From NCBI GenBank assembly GCA_029194535.1, contig JARFXR010000001.1:186001-250000 (forward strand): DNA of 64,000 nt, in the 5' to 3' direction. Under the pieces are notes generated by a model. The model did no database searches, was not told the DNA's origin, and worked only from the letters and a program-made list of their open reading frames with translations. Shown here piece by piece: positions 17,217-26,800 of this stretch. Both the position numbers and the translations under genes were made by a program. Each line of letters begins with the position of its first letter. The stretch's first letter is position 1. The DNA is from Nitrospira sp. Lineage in GTDB: Bacteria > Nitrospirota > Nitrospiria > Nitrospirales > Nitrospiraceae.

Positions 17217-18485
17217 TCAACGGGACAGGCCGAGTACCACCGATAACGGGATGGCCCATATCCGATCGGCGAGCCGTTCCGCCCGCGGTCCGGTGTGAAT
17301 CAAGATTCCATGAGGCGCGCCTCGCTTATACTCATCCAGGAAGAGACGCAAATGGGCGATATCGCCTGACTGTGGCCGACTCGTCGCCTTGATTTCAACC
17401 GGAACCACGGTTCCTTCCCGCTCGATGACGAAATCCACCTCCGCCCCGCCGGCCGTCCTCCAATACAGCACTTCGGGCTTCGGTGTCACGGATTCCCGCC
17501 AGGTGAGCAGATCGCTGAACACCAACGTCTCAAGCAAAGGGCCGCGCAAGCCGGCCTTGTCCAGGTCAGCCTCGGAGGTGACTCCCGAGAGAAATGCCGC
17601 AAGGCCGCTATCGCAGAAGAAGAGTCGGGGAGTCTTGATCAGCCGCTTCGTGCGATTGACCGCATAGGCGGGAAGCCGATGGAGCAGATAGGACGCTTCC
17701 AGAAGATTGAGGTACCGATGCGCCGTCGGCTGGGATAACCCCACGTCACGGGCCAGCTCAGTCTGGTTGACGAGCGCGCCTGATCGCAGCGCAGCCGCGC
17801 GCATGAGCCGCCGGAAATCGATCAGATTCTCGATCGTCGAAAGAGCCTGGAGATCCCGCTCCAGATACGTGCGAACATACCCATCCAGCCATGCTCGCTG
17901 CACGGACGGCTCCATGTCCAAGACGGTCGGCGGAAACCCGCTCTGCAAGACCCGCTGACCCAGATCCGAGACCGGGGCGTGGGTACCTTCGAATTGCGAC
18001 GGGTCGGCCAAGACTTGCTTCCACTGGCCGACGGTCCCGAGTCCCGCACGTTCCGCTGGGGTAAGGGGATACAACGTCAGGTAGATCGCGCGACCAGCCA
18101 GTGTTTCAGACACAGTGCGGAGCAGTGCAAGATTGGCGGATCCGGAGAGGAGATATCGTCCAAGTTTACGCTCTCGATCCACCGCTCGCTTGATGGCCAG
18201 GAGCAGCTTCGGGCTCCGCTGGATTTCGTCAATGGCGATCGGTCGCTTGCCGAATACCAGGGTCTCAGGCTCTCGCTCAGCCAGATCGAGTACGTCGATG
18301 TCGTCCAGCGTGCGGTAGTCCCGGCCGGACTCGGGAAGTAATTCTCGGATCAGGGTACTCTTTCCCGTCTGTCTGGCCCCAGTCACAATGACCACGGGAA
18401 ACGCCTTGAGCGCGCGGACTACGGTCGCTGTAAGATGCCGGGGGAGTGTGGTTTTATGATCATTCACGCCATGAATGATAATCAT
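17217..18485 (-). CDS. AAA ATPase with DUF4143 domain
   Basis: A 422-aa ATP-binding protein of the COG1373 group. Walker A is VTGARQTGKSTLIRELL, Walker B is PIAIDEIQRSPKLL, with the sensor motif LLSGSANLALL. The C-terminal DUF4143 half includes a winged-helix part (NQTELARDVGLSQPTAHRYL) and a PD-(D/E)XK-like core (AEVDFVIEREG, VPVEIKA). Role unknown; these genes are common in accessory DNA. The ATG at 18485 lies inside a 37-bp palindrome; a GTG at 18467 is an alternative start. No ribosome site is visible. Confidence 0.85.
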   Translation of the reverse strand: MIIIHGVNDHKTTLPRHLTATVVRALKAFPVVIVTGARQTGKSTLIRELLPESGRDYRTLDDIDVLDLAEREPETLVFGKRPIAIDEIQRSPKLLLAIKRAVDRERKLGRYLLSGSANLALLRTVSETLAGRAIYLTLYPLTPAERAGLGTVGQWKQVLADPSQFEGTHAPVSDLGQRVLQSGFPPTVLDMEPSVQRAWLDGYVRTYLERDLQALSTIENLIDFRRLMRAAALRSGALVNQTELARDVGLSQPTAHRYLNLLEASYLLHRLPAYAVNRTKRLIKTPRLFFCDSGLAAFLSGVTSEADLDKAGLRGPLLETLVFSDLLTWRESVTPKPEVLYWRTAGGAEVDFVIEREGTVVPVEIKATSRPQSGDIAHLRLFLDEYKRGAPHGILIHTGPRAERLADRIWAIPLSVVLGLSR

Positions 18486-18498
18486 TCACGGCGTGAAT
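18462..18498. promoter_or_regulatory. 37-bp palindrome overlapping the ATPase start
   Basis: ATTCACGCCATGAATGAT and ATCATTCACGGCGTGAAT are reverse complements with one mismatch, around a single A. It covers the start codon of the DUF4143 ATPase and likely its promoter, so an operator, perhaps autoregulatory, is the simplest reading. Confidence 0.55.
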
Positions 18499-18541
18499 AG
18501 CAACCAAGCCGGCATGTCGATCCGACGGGAGTATCGGGAGT

Positions 18542-18696
18542 CTAGAATCTACCTCAAAATGGGCGTTCCGGTCAGAACTGGTCATGCCCGCGAAAGCGGG
18601 CATCCAGAATGTCCTGAAAAGACTGGATTCCCGCCTGCGCGGGAATGACGACCACAGATTCCATCCCATCATGAAGGAAATTGAGATAGGTTCTAG
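18542..18696. mobile_element. MITE-like element, copy 1
   Basis: A 155-bp unit bounded by inverted ends CTAGAATCTACCTCAAA and TTGAGATAGGTTCTAG. Inside are two hairpins (CCCGCGAAAGCGGG and CCCGCCTGCGCGGG). It is nearly identical over its whole length to the unit at 41889-42044, and half of it recurs at 43441-43507. It encodes no transposase. Confidence 0.8.
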
Positions 18697-18718
18697 TCTC
18701 CTCCGACAACAGAGTCAG

Positions 18719-18961
18719 CTACGCTACATTGAGCGGTCTAGCGCAGAGCACTTCGTCTTCGCGGAGGCCTTCGAGGGCGGAGGCAGAAACAGTGGTAACA
18801 GCGATCGTGTTGCCAACAGCGTTGAAGACTTCGATGGAGTAGCCCTCTGCGCCATCAGGCGCGGTGTGATGGTCCACCAGTTTCACGACGTCGCCCCGTC
18901 GGAGCCGATATTCTGGCAGATCGCGCGTCAACGCCACGTCCGTGTAGAGCTCAAACTTCAT
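18719..18961 (-). CDS. DUF4926 protein
   Basis: An 80-aa protein matching DUF4926: YRLRRGDVVKLVDHH, then GYSIEVFNAVGNTIAVTTV. Small beta-rich proteins of this family usually follow a DUF6883 gene and are suspected antitoxin or immunity partners. Here the upstream partner survives only as a 40-residue C-terminal piece that overlaps this start as ATGA. AAGGGGGTG lies upstream of the ATG. The MITE-like element ends 22 bp beyond the stop. Confidence 0.78.
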   Translation of the reverse strand: MKFELYTDVALTRDLPEYRLRRGDVVKLVDHHTAPDGAEGYSIEVFNAVGNTIAVTTVSASALEGLREDEVLCARPLNVA

Positions 18962-19080
18962 CGTGATGCACCCCCTTTATCGGGAATCAGTGTAACGACC
19001 TTCGTGATGCCCGACAAGTGTTCTGTCATCCAGACGCTGCGAATGGGTAAAGCCACGCCATTTGGGCCAATCAGCGTTCC
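18958..19080 (-). pseudogene. 3' remnant of a DUF6883-type gene
   Basis: A frame of 40 codons reads GTLIGPNGVALPIRSVWMTE and ends TKVVTLIPDKGGASR, the expected C-terminus of DUF6883 proteins, and its TGA overlaps the ATG of the DUF4926 gene. A stop lies directly upstream in this frame and the N-terminal part is gone. Sequence before it belongs to a different gene (next entry), so this is a deletion junction. Confidence 0.6.
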
Positions 19081-19081
19081 T

Positions 19082-19129
19082 CACTTCCGGCAATACCGGC
19101 GTCGTTGCATTGTGGTCGAGATGGATCAT
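19082..19129 (-). pseudogene. 5' remnant of a cysteine desulfurase (NifS/IscS-type) gene
   Basis: ATG-started codons give MIHLDHNATTPVLPEV, the conserved N-terminus of class V aminotransferase cysteine desulfurases. Homology stops after 16 residues, exactly where the DUF6883 remnant begins two bases on. The piece is too short to function. A chance match is unlikely given the signature. Confidence 0.55.
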
Positions 19130-19231
19130 TGCAGGGCGCTTATCCTAGGCACCTGCAGCAGAGAGTGCAAGATTCCCCTCCTTCTGGCGACTTATCAGTA
19201 AATGAGATTGCAAGCGAAAGGAGTGAAATCA

Positions 19232-19417
19232 ATGAGACTCAAATCGAAGCAGAGCGACTGGCTCGATTCGAAAGCAGCGCGCAAGGAACTTAAAGTTTCC
19301 GCCTGCGACCTTTCTCACATCCGTGAAACAGGAGAGCTGCGTTTCCGGAAAGACAGGAATGCCTATCGCTATCTGAAAAAAGATGTGTGGGACTTGAGGA
19401 AGGCCAAGGAGAAGTGA
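19232..19417 (+). CDS. Small basic helix-turn-helix-like protein, 61 aa
   Basis: Encodes a lysine-rich protein with DWLDSKAARKELKVSACDLS, then HIRETGELRFRKDRNAYRYL, the layout of an excisionase/MerR-like winged helix (helix, turn, helix, basic wing). AAAGGAG eight bases upstream sets the ATG at 19232. Such proteins often lie in mobile or accessory regions. No integrase is nearby. Function as a DNA-binding regulator is inferred. Confidence 0.6.
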   Translation: MRLKSKQSDWLDSKAARKELKVSACDLSHIRETGELRFRKDRNAYRYLKKDVWDLRKAKEK

Positions 19418-19469
19418 TTTCCTGATCCTGTGTCCGGATGGAGGAAATTGTCCGAGGTGGCAGAACAGC

Positions 19470-19748
19470 CTATGAACGTCGCTTGCTGAGACGTCTCAGG
19501 CTGTGCAGGTCTCCAACGATGAGGGCTTCCTTTTTTGCTCGACTCCAGTTCTTGAGCTGCCTCTCTCTCCGGATCGCTGCTTCTTCGCTGAGAAATGGTT
19601 CTGAATACACCAACCGGACGGGCCCGCGTTTGAATGTGTACGCGGCTCCTCGGCCTTCGTTATGCACCGTCACGCGACCATGAAGATCCTGCGTCGTGCC
19701 CACATAGAGGCTGCCATCAGCGCAGCGGAGAATGTACGCGTAAAACAT
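19470..19748 (-). CDS. GIY-YIG domain protein (UPF0213/YhbQ-like)
   Basis: A 92-aa single-domain GIY-YIG nuclease fold: FYAYILRCADGSLYVGTTQD carries the YxY...YVG pattern, followed by R in LHGRVTVHNEGRGAAYT and the catalytic E in SEEAAIRRERQLKNWSRAKK. Usual length for the family. The start at 19748 matches homologues; a longer frame upstream runs through repeat sequence. Nuclease activity and target are unknown for most members. Confidence 0.85.
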   Translation of the reverse strand: MFYAYILRCADGSLYVGTTQDLHGRVTVHNEGRGAAYTFKRGPVRLVYSEPFLSEEAAIRRERQLKNWSRAKKEALIVGDLHSLRRLSKRRS

Positions 19749-19843
19749 TGGAACCGGACGCCCCTCGACTCGCTCGACCATTCTCGGAATCGACCTTAAG
19801 CGAAGTCGAAGGGCCGCCTCGTTCCGTCTCGCTCGCTCGGGGC

Positions 19844-19936
19844 ACCATTCGACTCGCAGTGATGGTGTCCTGAGCAATTCCCAGATGGCCTGCCATGAGC
19901 GAGCCCTGAGCTGATCGAAGGGCGAGTCGAATGGTG
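19844..19936. repeat. 93-bp unit with perfect 15-bp inverted ends
   Basis: CACCATTCGACTCGC at the left is exactly reversed as GCGAGTCGAATGGTG at the right. The interior (GAGCGAGCCCTGAGCTGATCG part) resembles widespread short palindromic intergenic repeats. No coding capacity. Confidence 0.6.
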
Positions 19937-20608
19937 GACCCTCTTGCAGCGGGCTCGAACCTTCTTCGAGTCGCAAAGCCCCTGATCCTCTCGTTCGGAC
20001 CGCTTGAACGCCTGTCACGCCCCTTGCGTTCTTCTATTGGATTTAGACTTGAGGTGGCAAGGGGGCGTGCCAGGCGCGTTCTGCCTCGGTCACTCGCCTT
20101 GCAGAGGCGCTGAGGGTCTCTGTCCTCGGGCTTCAGCCCCTAAAGGTCTTCCGCTCCCTGCGGGCCGAGCCCCTCTGGTGCCGCAAGGCTCGAGCCCTCG
20201 GCTTCCGGGCCGCGCAGAACTTTTCGGACTCTGAACCACGCCAGCGAGCGCCGCCCATGTGTCAGCCCCGCCCTGGAGAATCAGGCAAACGACATCAACA
20301 CCAAAGAGTTCGCGGGAGACTGCTTGCGGCAGACTCCCGCACTCCAGACCATGAACGTGTGTGGCTTCGTGGCATGCGCCACCAAGCCCAACCTTTCATT
20401 CACGGCCCTCCACCCACTCGGCAGTCTCAGTCGGGTGACTTCGACAAACCTGGCGGATTCCGCTCGCACCCTTGGTGAGCCCGCCCTCTGGTAAAGCGAG
20501 TGACGCTCGATGTCCCTAGCCCATTGATTTCTTGAGTTATTTGACGTATCTGTCTACCGGCGAATGTCCTGTAAGGCTGCCCTCTAGTAGGAGGCATACT
20601 CTCCAGTC
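19937..20608. other. Stretch without a gene before the helicase
   Basis: About 670 bp with no supported gene. A + frame from about 20278 to 20490 has natural-looking composition (for example NDINTKEFAGDCLRQT, CGFVACATKPNLSF) but no start context and no family I recognise; the opposite strand is also open. AGTAGGAGG at 20587-20595 is the likely, rather distant, ribosome site of the next gene. Confidence 0.35.
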
Positions 20609-23600
20609 ATGTCCTCTGACCTGACCTTTATCACCAACGAGCCCGGCAAGAGCCTCCGTGACCGTTTCGGGGTCTTGCTAGGTCACGGTACGCGGTACTT
20701 CGACTGCTTAGTGGGGTATTTCTTCATCAGTGGCTTTTACAAGCTCTACCCAGCCTTGGAGAAAGTTGAGAAGGTCCGCATCCTCGTCGGACTTCAGACG
20801 GATCGCGCAGCCTACGAACTGCTGGAAAAGGCCAAAGAAAAAGGTGAGCTGCATCTAAAATCTCACGCTTCGGCGAAAGAGCAAGTAACGCAGGATGTCC
20901 TTGCTGAGCTGGCAAAGTCTGCTGATACCACTGAAATCGATACGGGCGTTCACAAGTTCGTCGAATGGATTCGTTCAGGCAAACTCGAAGTCAGGGCGCA
21001 CCCCTCTGCGAACCTGCACGCAAAAGTGTACATCATGACATTTGCGGAGGGTGACCGGGACAAGGGCCGTGTCATCACCGGCTCCAGCAACCTGTCCCAG
21101 TCAGGGCTTCAGGACAATCTGGAATTCAACGTCGAACTCAAGAACAGGTCTGATTACGATTTTGCCATCGAGAACTTCAATGAACTCTGGGCGATGGCAG
21201 TCGATGTCTCCAAACCTTACGAAGACACGGTTATCAACAAGTCGCCCTATGCGCATTTCACACCCTATGAACTCTACCTCAAGTTCCTGTACGAGTACTT
21301 TCAAGGCGAACTCAACCGTCCATCGGAACTGGAGGATATGTATGTGCCCAACGGGTTCAAGAAACTGAAGTACCAGGAGGAAGCCGTTCTGAGTATTCGA
21401 AAGGTCCTCGACGAATATGGCGGAGCGTTCCTCTCCGATGTCGTTGGACTGGGCAAGACCTACATGGCTGCACTGCTCGCCCAGCAGCTTGATGGCCGTT
21501 GCTTAGTCATCGCTCCACCGCATCTGCTCGACAAGAACAATCCAGGCTCATGGCCCAACGTGTTCGGAGACTTCCACGTCCCCCACACGGATTTCGAGTC
21601 CTCCGGAAAACTCGACGCGCTCTTGGAGCGGGACGTTTCCAAGTACACAAACGTCTTCATTGACGAGTCGCACCGCTTCCGCACCGAAACCAACCAGACG
21701 TACGAGATGCTGGCGCAAATCTGCCGAGGCAAACGTGTGATTCTGGTTTCTGCCACTCCGCTTAACAACACGCCGCGAGACATCTTGAGTCAGATTAAGC
21801 TGTTCCAACCCGGGAAGAACAGCTATATACCTAACGTCCGAAATCTCGAAGCATTCTTCTCCAAACTCGAAAAGAATCTGGGCGATCTCGACCGGCAGCA
21901 TGATCGAGAGGAGTACTTCAAGCATGTGAAAGCGAATGCCAAGGCCACGCGGGAGAAGATTTTGAAATACCTCATGGTCCGCCGCACCCGCAGCGAGATT
22001 GTGAAGTACTATGGAGAAGATTTGAGTCGGCAGGGCTTGAAGTTCCCCGATGTGGCCGATCCAAAGCCGCTGTTCTACACGTTCAGCAAAACTGAAAACG
22101 CAATTTTCACCGAGACCATTCGCCTGTTGGTCCAGGAGTTCACATACGCTCGCTACAAGCCATTAACCTATTACGAAGGCAAGCACGAAGAGCGTGAAGT
22201 GCAGAGCCAGCGCAACCTGGCGAAGTTCATGAAAATCCTGATCGTCAAACGTCTGGAAAGCAGTTTCTATGCGTTCCGACTCACGCTCGATCGATTCATT
22301 AAATCCTACGCACGGGTCATCGAGGAGTTCGGCAAAGGCCATGTCTATATCAGCAAACAATATATCAATAAGATTTTTGACCTCCTCGAAAGCGACGATC
22401 AGGAGGCGATCGATCAACTGCTCTCCGAGGATAAGGCCGAAAAGCTAAATGCGAAGGACTTTTCGTCCGGGTTCATCGGCGACTTGAAGAACGACCTCAC
22501 AATCCTCCGTACAATCGAAAAGCACTGGAAGCAAATCTCACGCGATCCCAAGTGGGAGGCGTTTCGTGAAATTCTCATCACCACGAAGGCCCTGAAAGGC
22601 GGCAAACTGATTATCTTCACGGAGTCCAGGGAAACAGCCGAGTATCTCGCAGATCGCATCGCCAATGAGGTCGAGCCCAAGGTGGTACTGTTCACGGGGC
22701 ATTCCGATGACGCCGTTCGCAAGCACGTCATCGCCAACTTCGACGCCAGAGCCTTTCAATCGAAAAACGACTATCGGATCCTTGTATCGACCGAAGTGCT
22801 CTCCGAAGGCGTGAACCTGCACCGATCCAACATCGTCATCAATTATGACATCCCATGGAATCCCACGAGATTGATCCAGCGAGTCGGTCGCATCAATCGC
22901 GTGGATACCAAGTTTGACACGATTCACACCTACAATTTCTTTCCCACCGAAGAGGGCAATGACCTTATTAAGCTGAAAGAAGCGGCTGAGGCCAAGATTC
23001 ATGCGTTCATCGAAATGCTCGGTGCGGATGCGAGACTGCTGACCGAGGGGGAGGAGATCAAGTCGTATGACCTCTTTGCCCAGTTAAACTCTAAGAAGAC
23101 AATCACGGGCGAGGACGGAGAGGAAGACAGCGAACTGGAATACCTCACGGAAATCCGGGAAGTCCGCGACAAGAACCCGGAGCTATTTACGAGGATCAAG
23201 CAGCTTCCGAAGAAAGCTCGATCCTCTAGAATGCTAGAAGCTAACCCTGCTTCAACGATCAATCAACTCCCGGCGTTGCTGACCTATTTCCGTCAGGGCC
23301 GACTCGATAAGTTCTTTGCAGCTCATCCTGGTGCCCATGACGCAATAGAGGTAGACTTCTTTGCCGCTGCACAGATCCTCAAGCCTCATGACACTGCTGA
23401 AGCACGGCAGACCATTTCACAGGACTTCTATGCGCTGCTCGACAAGAACAAAGAGGCTTTCACGGCGGCAACGAGCCCGTCGAACGACGATGCCTCATCC
23501 CAACACAAAGGCGGTGCGAACGATGCCTACATTCTCAAACGTCTCAGGGCCAAAGACATTCGCCACTACCACGGATTCACAGAGGAGGACGAGGAGTATC

Positions 23601-23824
23601 TCCAGCAGGTCGTCCAACTCCTGAACGACGGCGCGCTTCCTCGACCGACCACGAAGAAGGTCGCAGAGGCGCTGAAAAAAGAACTCGAACCCCTAAAGGT
23701 TTTAGGCATCCTTCGGCGAGACATCCCTTCGCAACTGTTCCAGCCCACGCGGGCTCAACGGACGTTCCACGCGCTCAGTCCGCGCGAGGTCATTCTCTCG
23801 TCCTACCTGGTGCAAGCCAAATGA
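20609..23824 (+). CDS. SNF2-type helicase with N-terminal PLD (HKD) nuclease domain
   Basis: A 1071-aa protein. Residues 1-190 are a phospholipase-D-like domain with H137-A-K139 and GSSN at 158-161. An SF2 motor follows: Walker A DVVGLGKT (K283), DESH box at 352-355, SATPLNN, and the C-terminal lobe with STEVLSEGVNLHRSN and QRVGRINR. The C-terminal quarter is unclassified. Its stop overlaps the next gene's ATG (ATGA), so the two are translationally coupled. Read together they look like the restriction half of a restriction-modification system, with PLD as the candidate nuclease. DrmA/DrmB (DUF1998) of DISARM and PglZ/BrxC of BREX are absent. Confidence 0.85.
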   Translation: MSSDLTFITNEPGKSLRDRFGVLLGHGTRYFDCLVGYFFISGFYKLYPALEKVEKVRILVGLQTDRAAYELLEKAKEKGELHLKSHASAKEQVTQDVLAELAKSADTTEIDTGVHKFVEWIRSGKLEVRAHPSANLHAKVYIMTFAEGDRDKGRVITGSSNLSQSGLQDNLEFNVELKNRSDYDFAIENFNELWAMAVDVSKPYEDTVINKSPYAHFTPYELYLKFLYEYFQGELNRPSELEDMYVPNGFKKLKYQEEAVLSIRKVLDEYGGAFLSDVVGLGKTYMAALLAQQLDGRCLVIAPPHLLDKNNPGSWPNVFGDFHVPHTDFESSGKLDALLERDVSKYTNVFIDESHRFRTETNQTYEMLAQICRGKRVILVSATPLNNTPRDILSQIKLFQPGKNSYIPNVRNLEAFFSKLEKNLGDLDRQHDREEYFKHVKANAKATREKILKYLMVRRTRSEIVKYYGEDLSRQGLKFPDVADPKPLFYTFSKTENAIFTETIRLLVQEFTYARYKPLTYYEGKHEEREVQSQRNLAKFMKILIVKRLESSFYAFRLTLDRFIKSYARVIEEFGKGHVYISKQYINKIFDLLESDDQEAIDQLLSEDKAEKLNAKDFSSGFIGDLKNDLTILRTIEKHWKQISRDPKWEAFREILITTKALKGGKLIIFTESRETAEYLADRIANEVEPKVVLFTGHSDDAVRKHVIANFDARAFQSKNDYRILVSTEVLSEGVNLHRSNIVINYDIPWNPTRLIQRVGRINRVDTKFDTIHTYNFFPTEEGNDLIKLKEAAEAKIHAFIEMLGADARLLTEGEEIKSYDLFAQLNSKKTITGEDGEEDSELEYLTEIREVRDKNPELFTRIKQLPKKARSSRMLEANPASTINQLPALLTYFRQGRLDKFFAAHPGAHDAIEVDFFAAAQILKPHDTAEARQTISQDFYALLDKNKEAFTAATSPSNDDASSQHKGGANDAYILKRLRAKDIRHYHGFTEEDEEYLQQVVQLLNDGALPRPTTKKVAEALKKELEPLKVLGILRRDIPSQLFQPTRAQRTFHALSPREVILSSYLVQAK

Positions 23825-26800
23825 ACCGAGACCAAGCGCGCGCGCTCGTCCGGGACACGTTTACCCGCTCGTTCGACAAGGCCGGCTTCCGCAACTTCGC
23901 CATCAACCTCCTCAACAAGTTCGACGAGTCGAAAGCCTTTTTCTGCAACAGCACCTATGTCAAGGATGCCTTCAAGGAGCACGTCTCGCGTTTCGAACGA
24001 CTCGGCACCTACACGTCGCCTGAAAGCGAAAAGCTCGACGTGCTCATCGTGCACCTGACGAACGAATCCAAATTGGAGCGCGCACGCACGGCAATCCGCA
24101 ACTTCGTCGCGGATCATCTTAAACAACATGACAACAAAGACGCCGCGCTCGTCGCCTTCGTTTCACCCACCGAGCAACAGTGGCGGTTCTCGTACGTTAA
24201 GATGGAGTATGCCACGGTTCAGAAGGAGTCCGGCAAGATTGGTGTGGAATCACGCTTGACGCCGGCCCGGCGCTTCTCCTACATCGTCGGCGAAGGCGAG
24301 AGCTGCCACACGGCACAAACCCGCTTTCTCGATTTGCTGCAGGACACGGAGAACAATCCCACGCTCGCGCTAATCGAGGATGCCTTCAGCGTCGAGGCTG
24401 TCACCAAAGAATTTTTCGCCCAATACCGGAAGCTCTTCGAGGACATCAACGCTGGGCTGGACAAGTTGGCAGTGAAAGACAAGGCCATTCGCGACGAGTT
24501 CCAGAAGAAGCACGTCAAGGCCGTGGACTTTGCCAAGAAGCTCATGGGTCAGGTTGTATTCCTGTACTTCCTTCAGAAGAAAGGCTGGCTCGGTGTCGCC
24601 AAGGGAAAGGATTGGGGCACTGGCCCACATGATTTCCTGCGTCGGCTTGCCGGCGGCAAATACGGTTCTTACGAAAACCTCTTCAACGACATCCTCGAAC
24701 CGCTCTTCTACGACACCCTGGCGACCGACCGGGGACACGAGGCCTGGTGCAATCGTTTCCAGTCCCGCATTCCGTTCCTCAACGGCGGTTTGTTCGAACC
24801 GCTTGGCAATTACAACTGGAAGAAGACCGACATCATTCTGCCGAACACACTGTTCACGAATTCTGAGTTCGTCGAGGAGAGCATCACTGGCACAGGCGTC
24901 CTCGACGTGTTCGACCGCTACAACTTCACCGTCAACGAGGCCGAGCCACTGGAAAAAGAAGTGGCCATTGACCCGGAAATGCTTGGGAAGGTCTTTGAAA
25001 ACCTCATCGAGGACAATCGCCGCAAAGGTCTCGGCTCCTATTACACGCCGCGCGAAATCGTCCATTACATGTGTCAGGAAAGTCTCATTAATTACCTCGA
25101 TACCGCGCTCAACACGGCAGAGGAATCTCCCATCCCGACAAATCCCAAACAAACCACGCTTCTCGGCGAGCCAGAACCGGAACAAACCGGACTCAAAACA
25201 ACCGTGCGACGCGAAATAATTTCGCGTGGAGAAATTGAGGCCTTTGTCCATCTCGGCGAACAAGCATCGCTCTTCGAAACCGCACGACTGTCAGGAACCG
25301 TCAGCTACAGACCGCAACTGCCCAAAAGCATCGAGGAGCACGCGCGACTGATTGACGAAAAACTGGCCGACATCACCGTCTGCGATCCTGCCGTCGGATC
25401 AGGAGCCTTTCCGGTGGGAATGATGACGGAGATTGTCCGCGCGCGCTCCGCGCTCACGCCTTACTTCAACGACGTGCACGACCGCACGCCTTACCACTTC
25501 AAGCGCCACGCCATCCAGAACTGTCTGTACGGCGTGGACATTGACCCCGGCGCGGTCGAAATCGCGAAGCTCCGCCTCTGGCTCTCGCTCGTTGTGGACG
25601 AGGAGGACGTGAAACAGATCAAGCCGCTGCCGAACCTGTTCTACAAAGTCGTCACCGGTAACTCGCTGCTAGGCGTGGAGAAGAACCTATTCAACGAACG
25701 GATTTTCCAGCGGCTTGAAGAACTGAAGCCGCGTTACTTCGACGAGCCGGACAAGGACAAGAAAGATCGCTACAAGCAGCAGATTGACGACACCATCCAC
25801 GAACTGACCAACGGCAAGGAGGATTTCGACTTCGAGATTTATTTCTCGGAAGTGTTCCATCGTAAAGGCGGCTTTGATGTGCTGATCGCCAATCCACCGT
25901 ATGGGGCCGACTTGTCGGAATTTGAACGGAGACGACTCGAAAACAAGTTCCCATTTGTCCCAGATTACGAATCATACGATTATTTCATTTGTATTGGACT
26001 GGAGCTACTAACAACTGGAGGATTTGAATGCTTTATTGTGCCAAATACTTGGTTGATAAATCGGTATGCGAAAAGGTTCCGTAATCATTTACTTGAAACG
26101 TACACCATCCTTCGCATCGACGACTGTTCGGATTTTTCTGTATTTGAATCTGCAAATGTCCGTAACACTATAACTATGTTGTCAAAGACGCCTCCGGCTT
26201 CTAATTACGCGCTGCGGCTATCACTGTTTTCCTCATTAAAGGGTCATATTCAGTCCAAGGATGTTGAGTCTAAGGAATTGCGAGTAAGGTTAGATAATTG
26301 GTTAACCTCTTTTTCTGCAGCGGACAGTAAGATTGTGCTAGCGGATAAAATTCGAAACCAGGGGACACCGTTAAGCGATTTTGCTGACAGTTCTCAAGGT
26401 TTAATACCATACGACAAATATCGAGGCCATAATGAATATACGATCAAAAACCGTATATGGCACGCCACTAGGAAGAAAAACAAAACATATCGCCGGGAGT
26501 TACAAGGTAAAGATGTGGACCGATATTTGGTTCAATGGAATGGAGAGACATGGATTAGTTACGGCATTTGGCTGGCTGCCCCTAGAGAGCCACGTTTCTT
26601 TAAATCCGAGCGCATTTTGATACGAGAGATTACAAATCCTCGCATCCTGGCTGGATATACAAAGGAGGAATTTTACAATACACCTTCAATCATAAATGTC
26701 GTTTCATTCAAAAAACTATCTCCTTTCTTCATCCTAGGATTAATTAATTCTCGCCTTCTTTCTTTTTATCATTTCGAAACTTCTCCAAAATCTAAGAAGG

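Noticed and set aside
18460-18672. A 70-aa frame with FPRRRESSLFRTFWMPAFAGM, also present at 41768-42019
   Set aside because: It is the translated interior of the MITE-like element; both copies owe their similarity to the repeat, not to a protein.
19915-19970. tRNA-like 3' end (GGTTCGAGCCCGC ... CCACCA on the - strand)
   Set aside because: The distance from the T loop to CCA is five bases too long and no anticodon arm can be drawn; it is part of an inverted repeat.
20278-20490. Open frames on both strands before the helicase
   Set aside because: No start context or recognised family, and both strands are open, as expected in GC-rich DNA.
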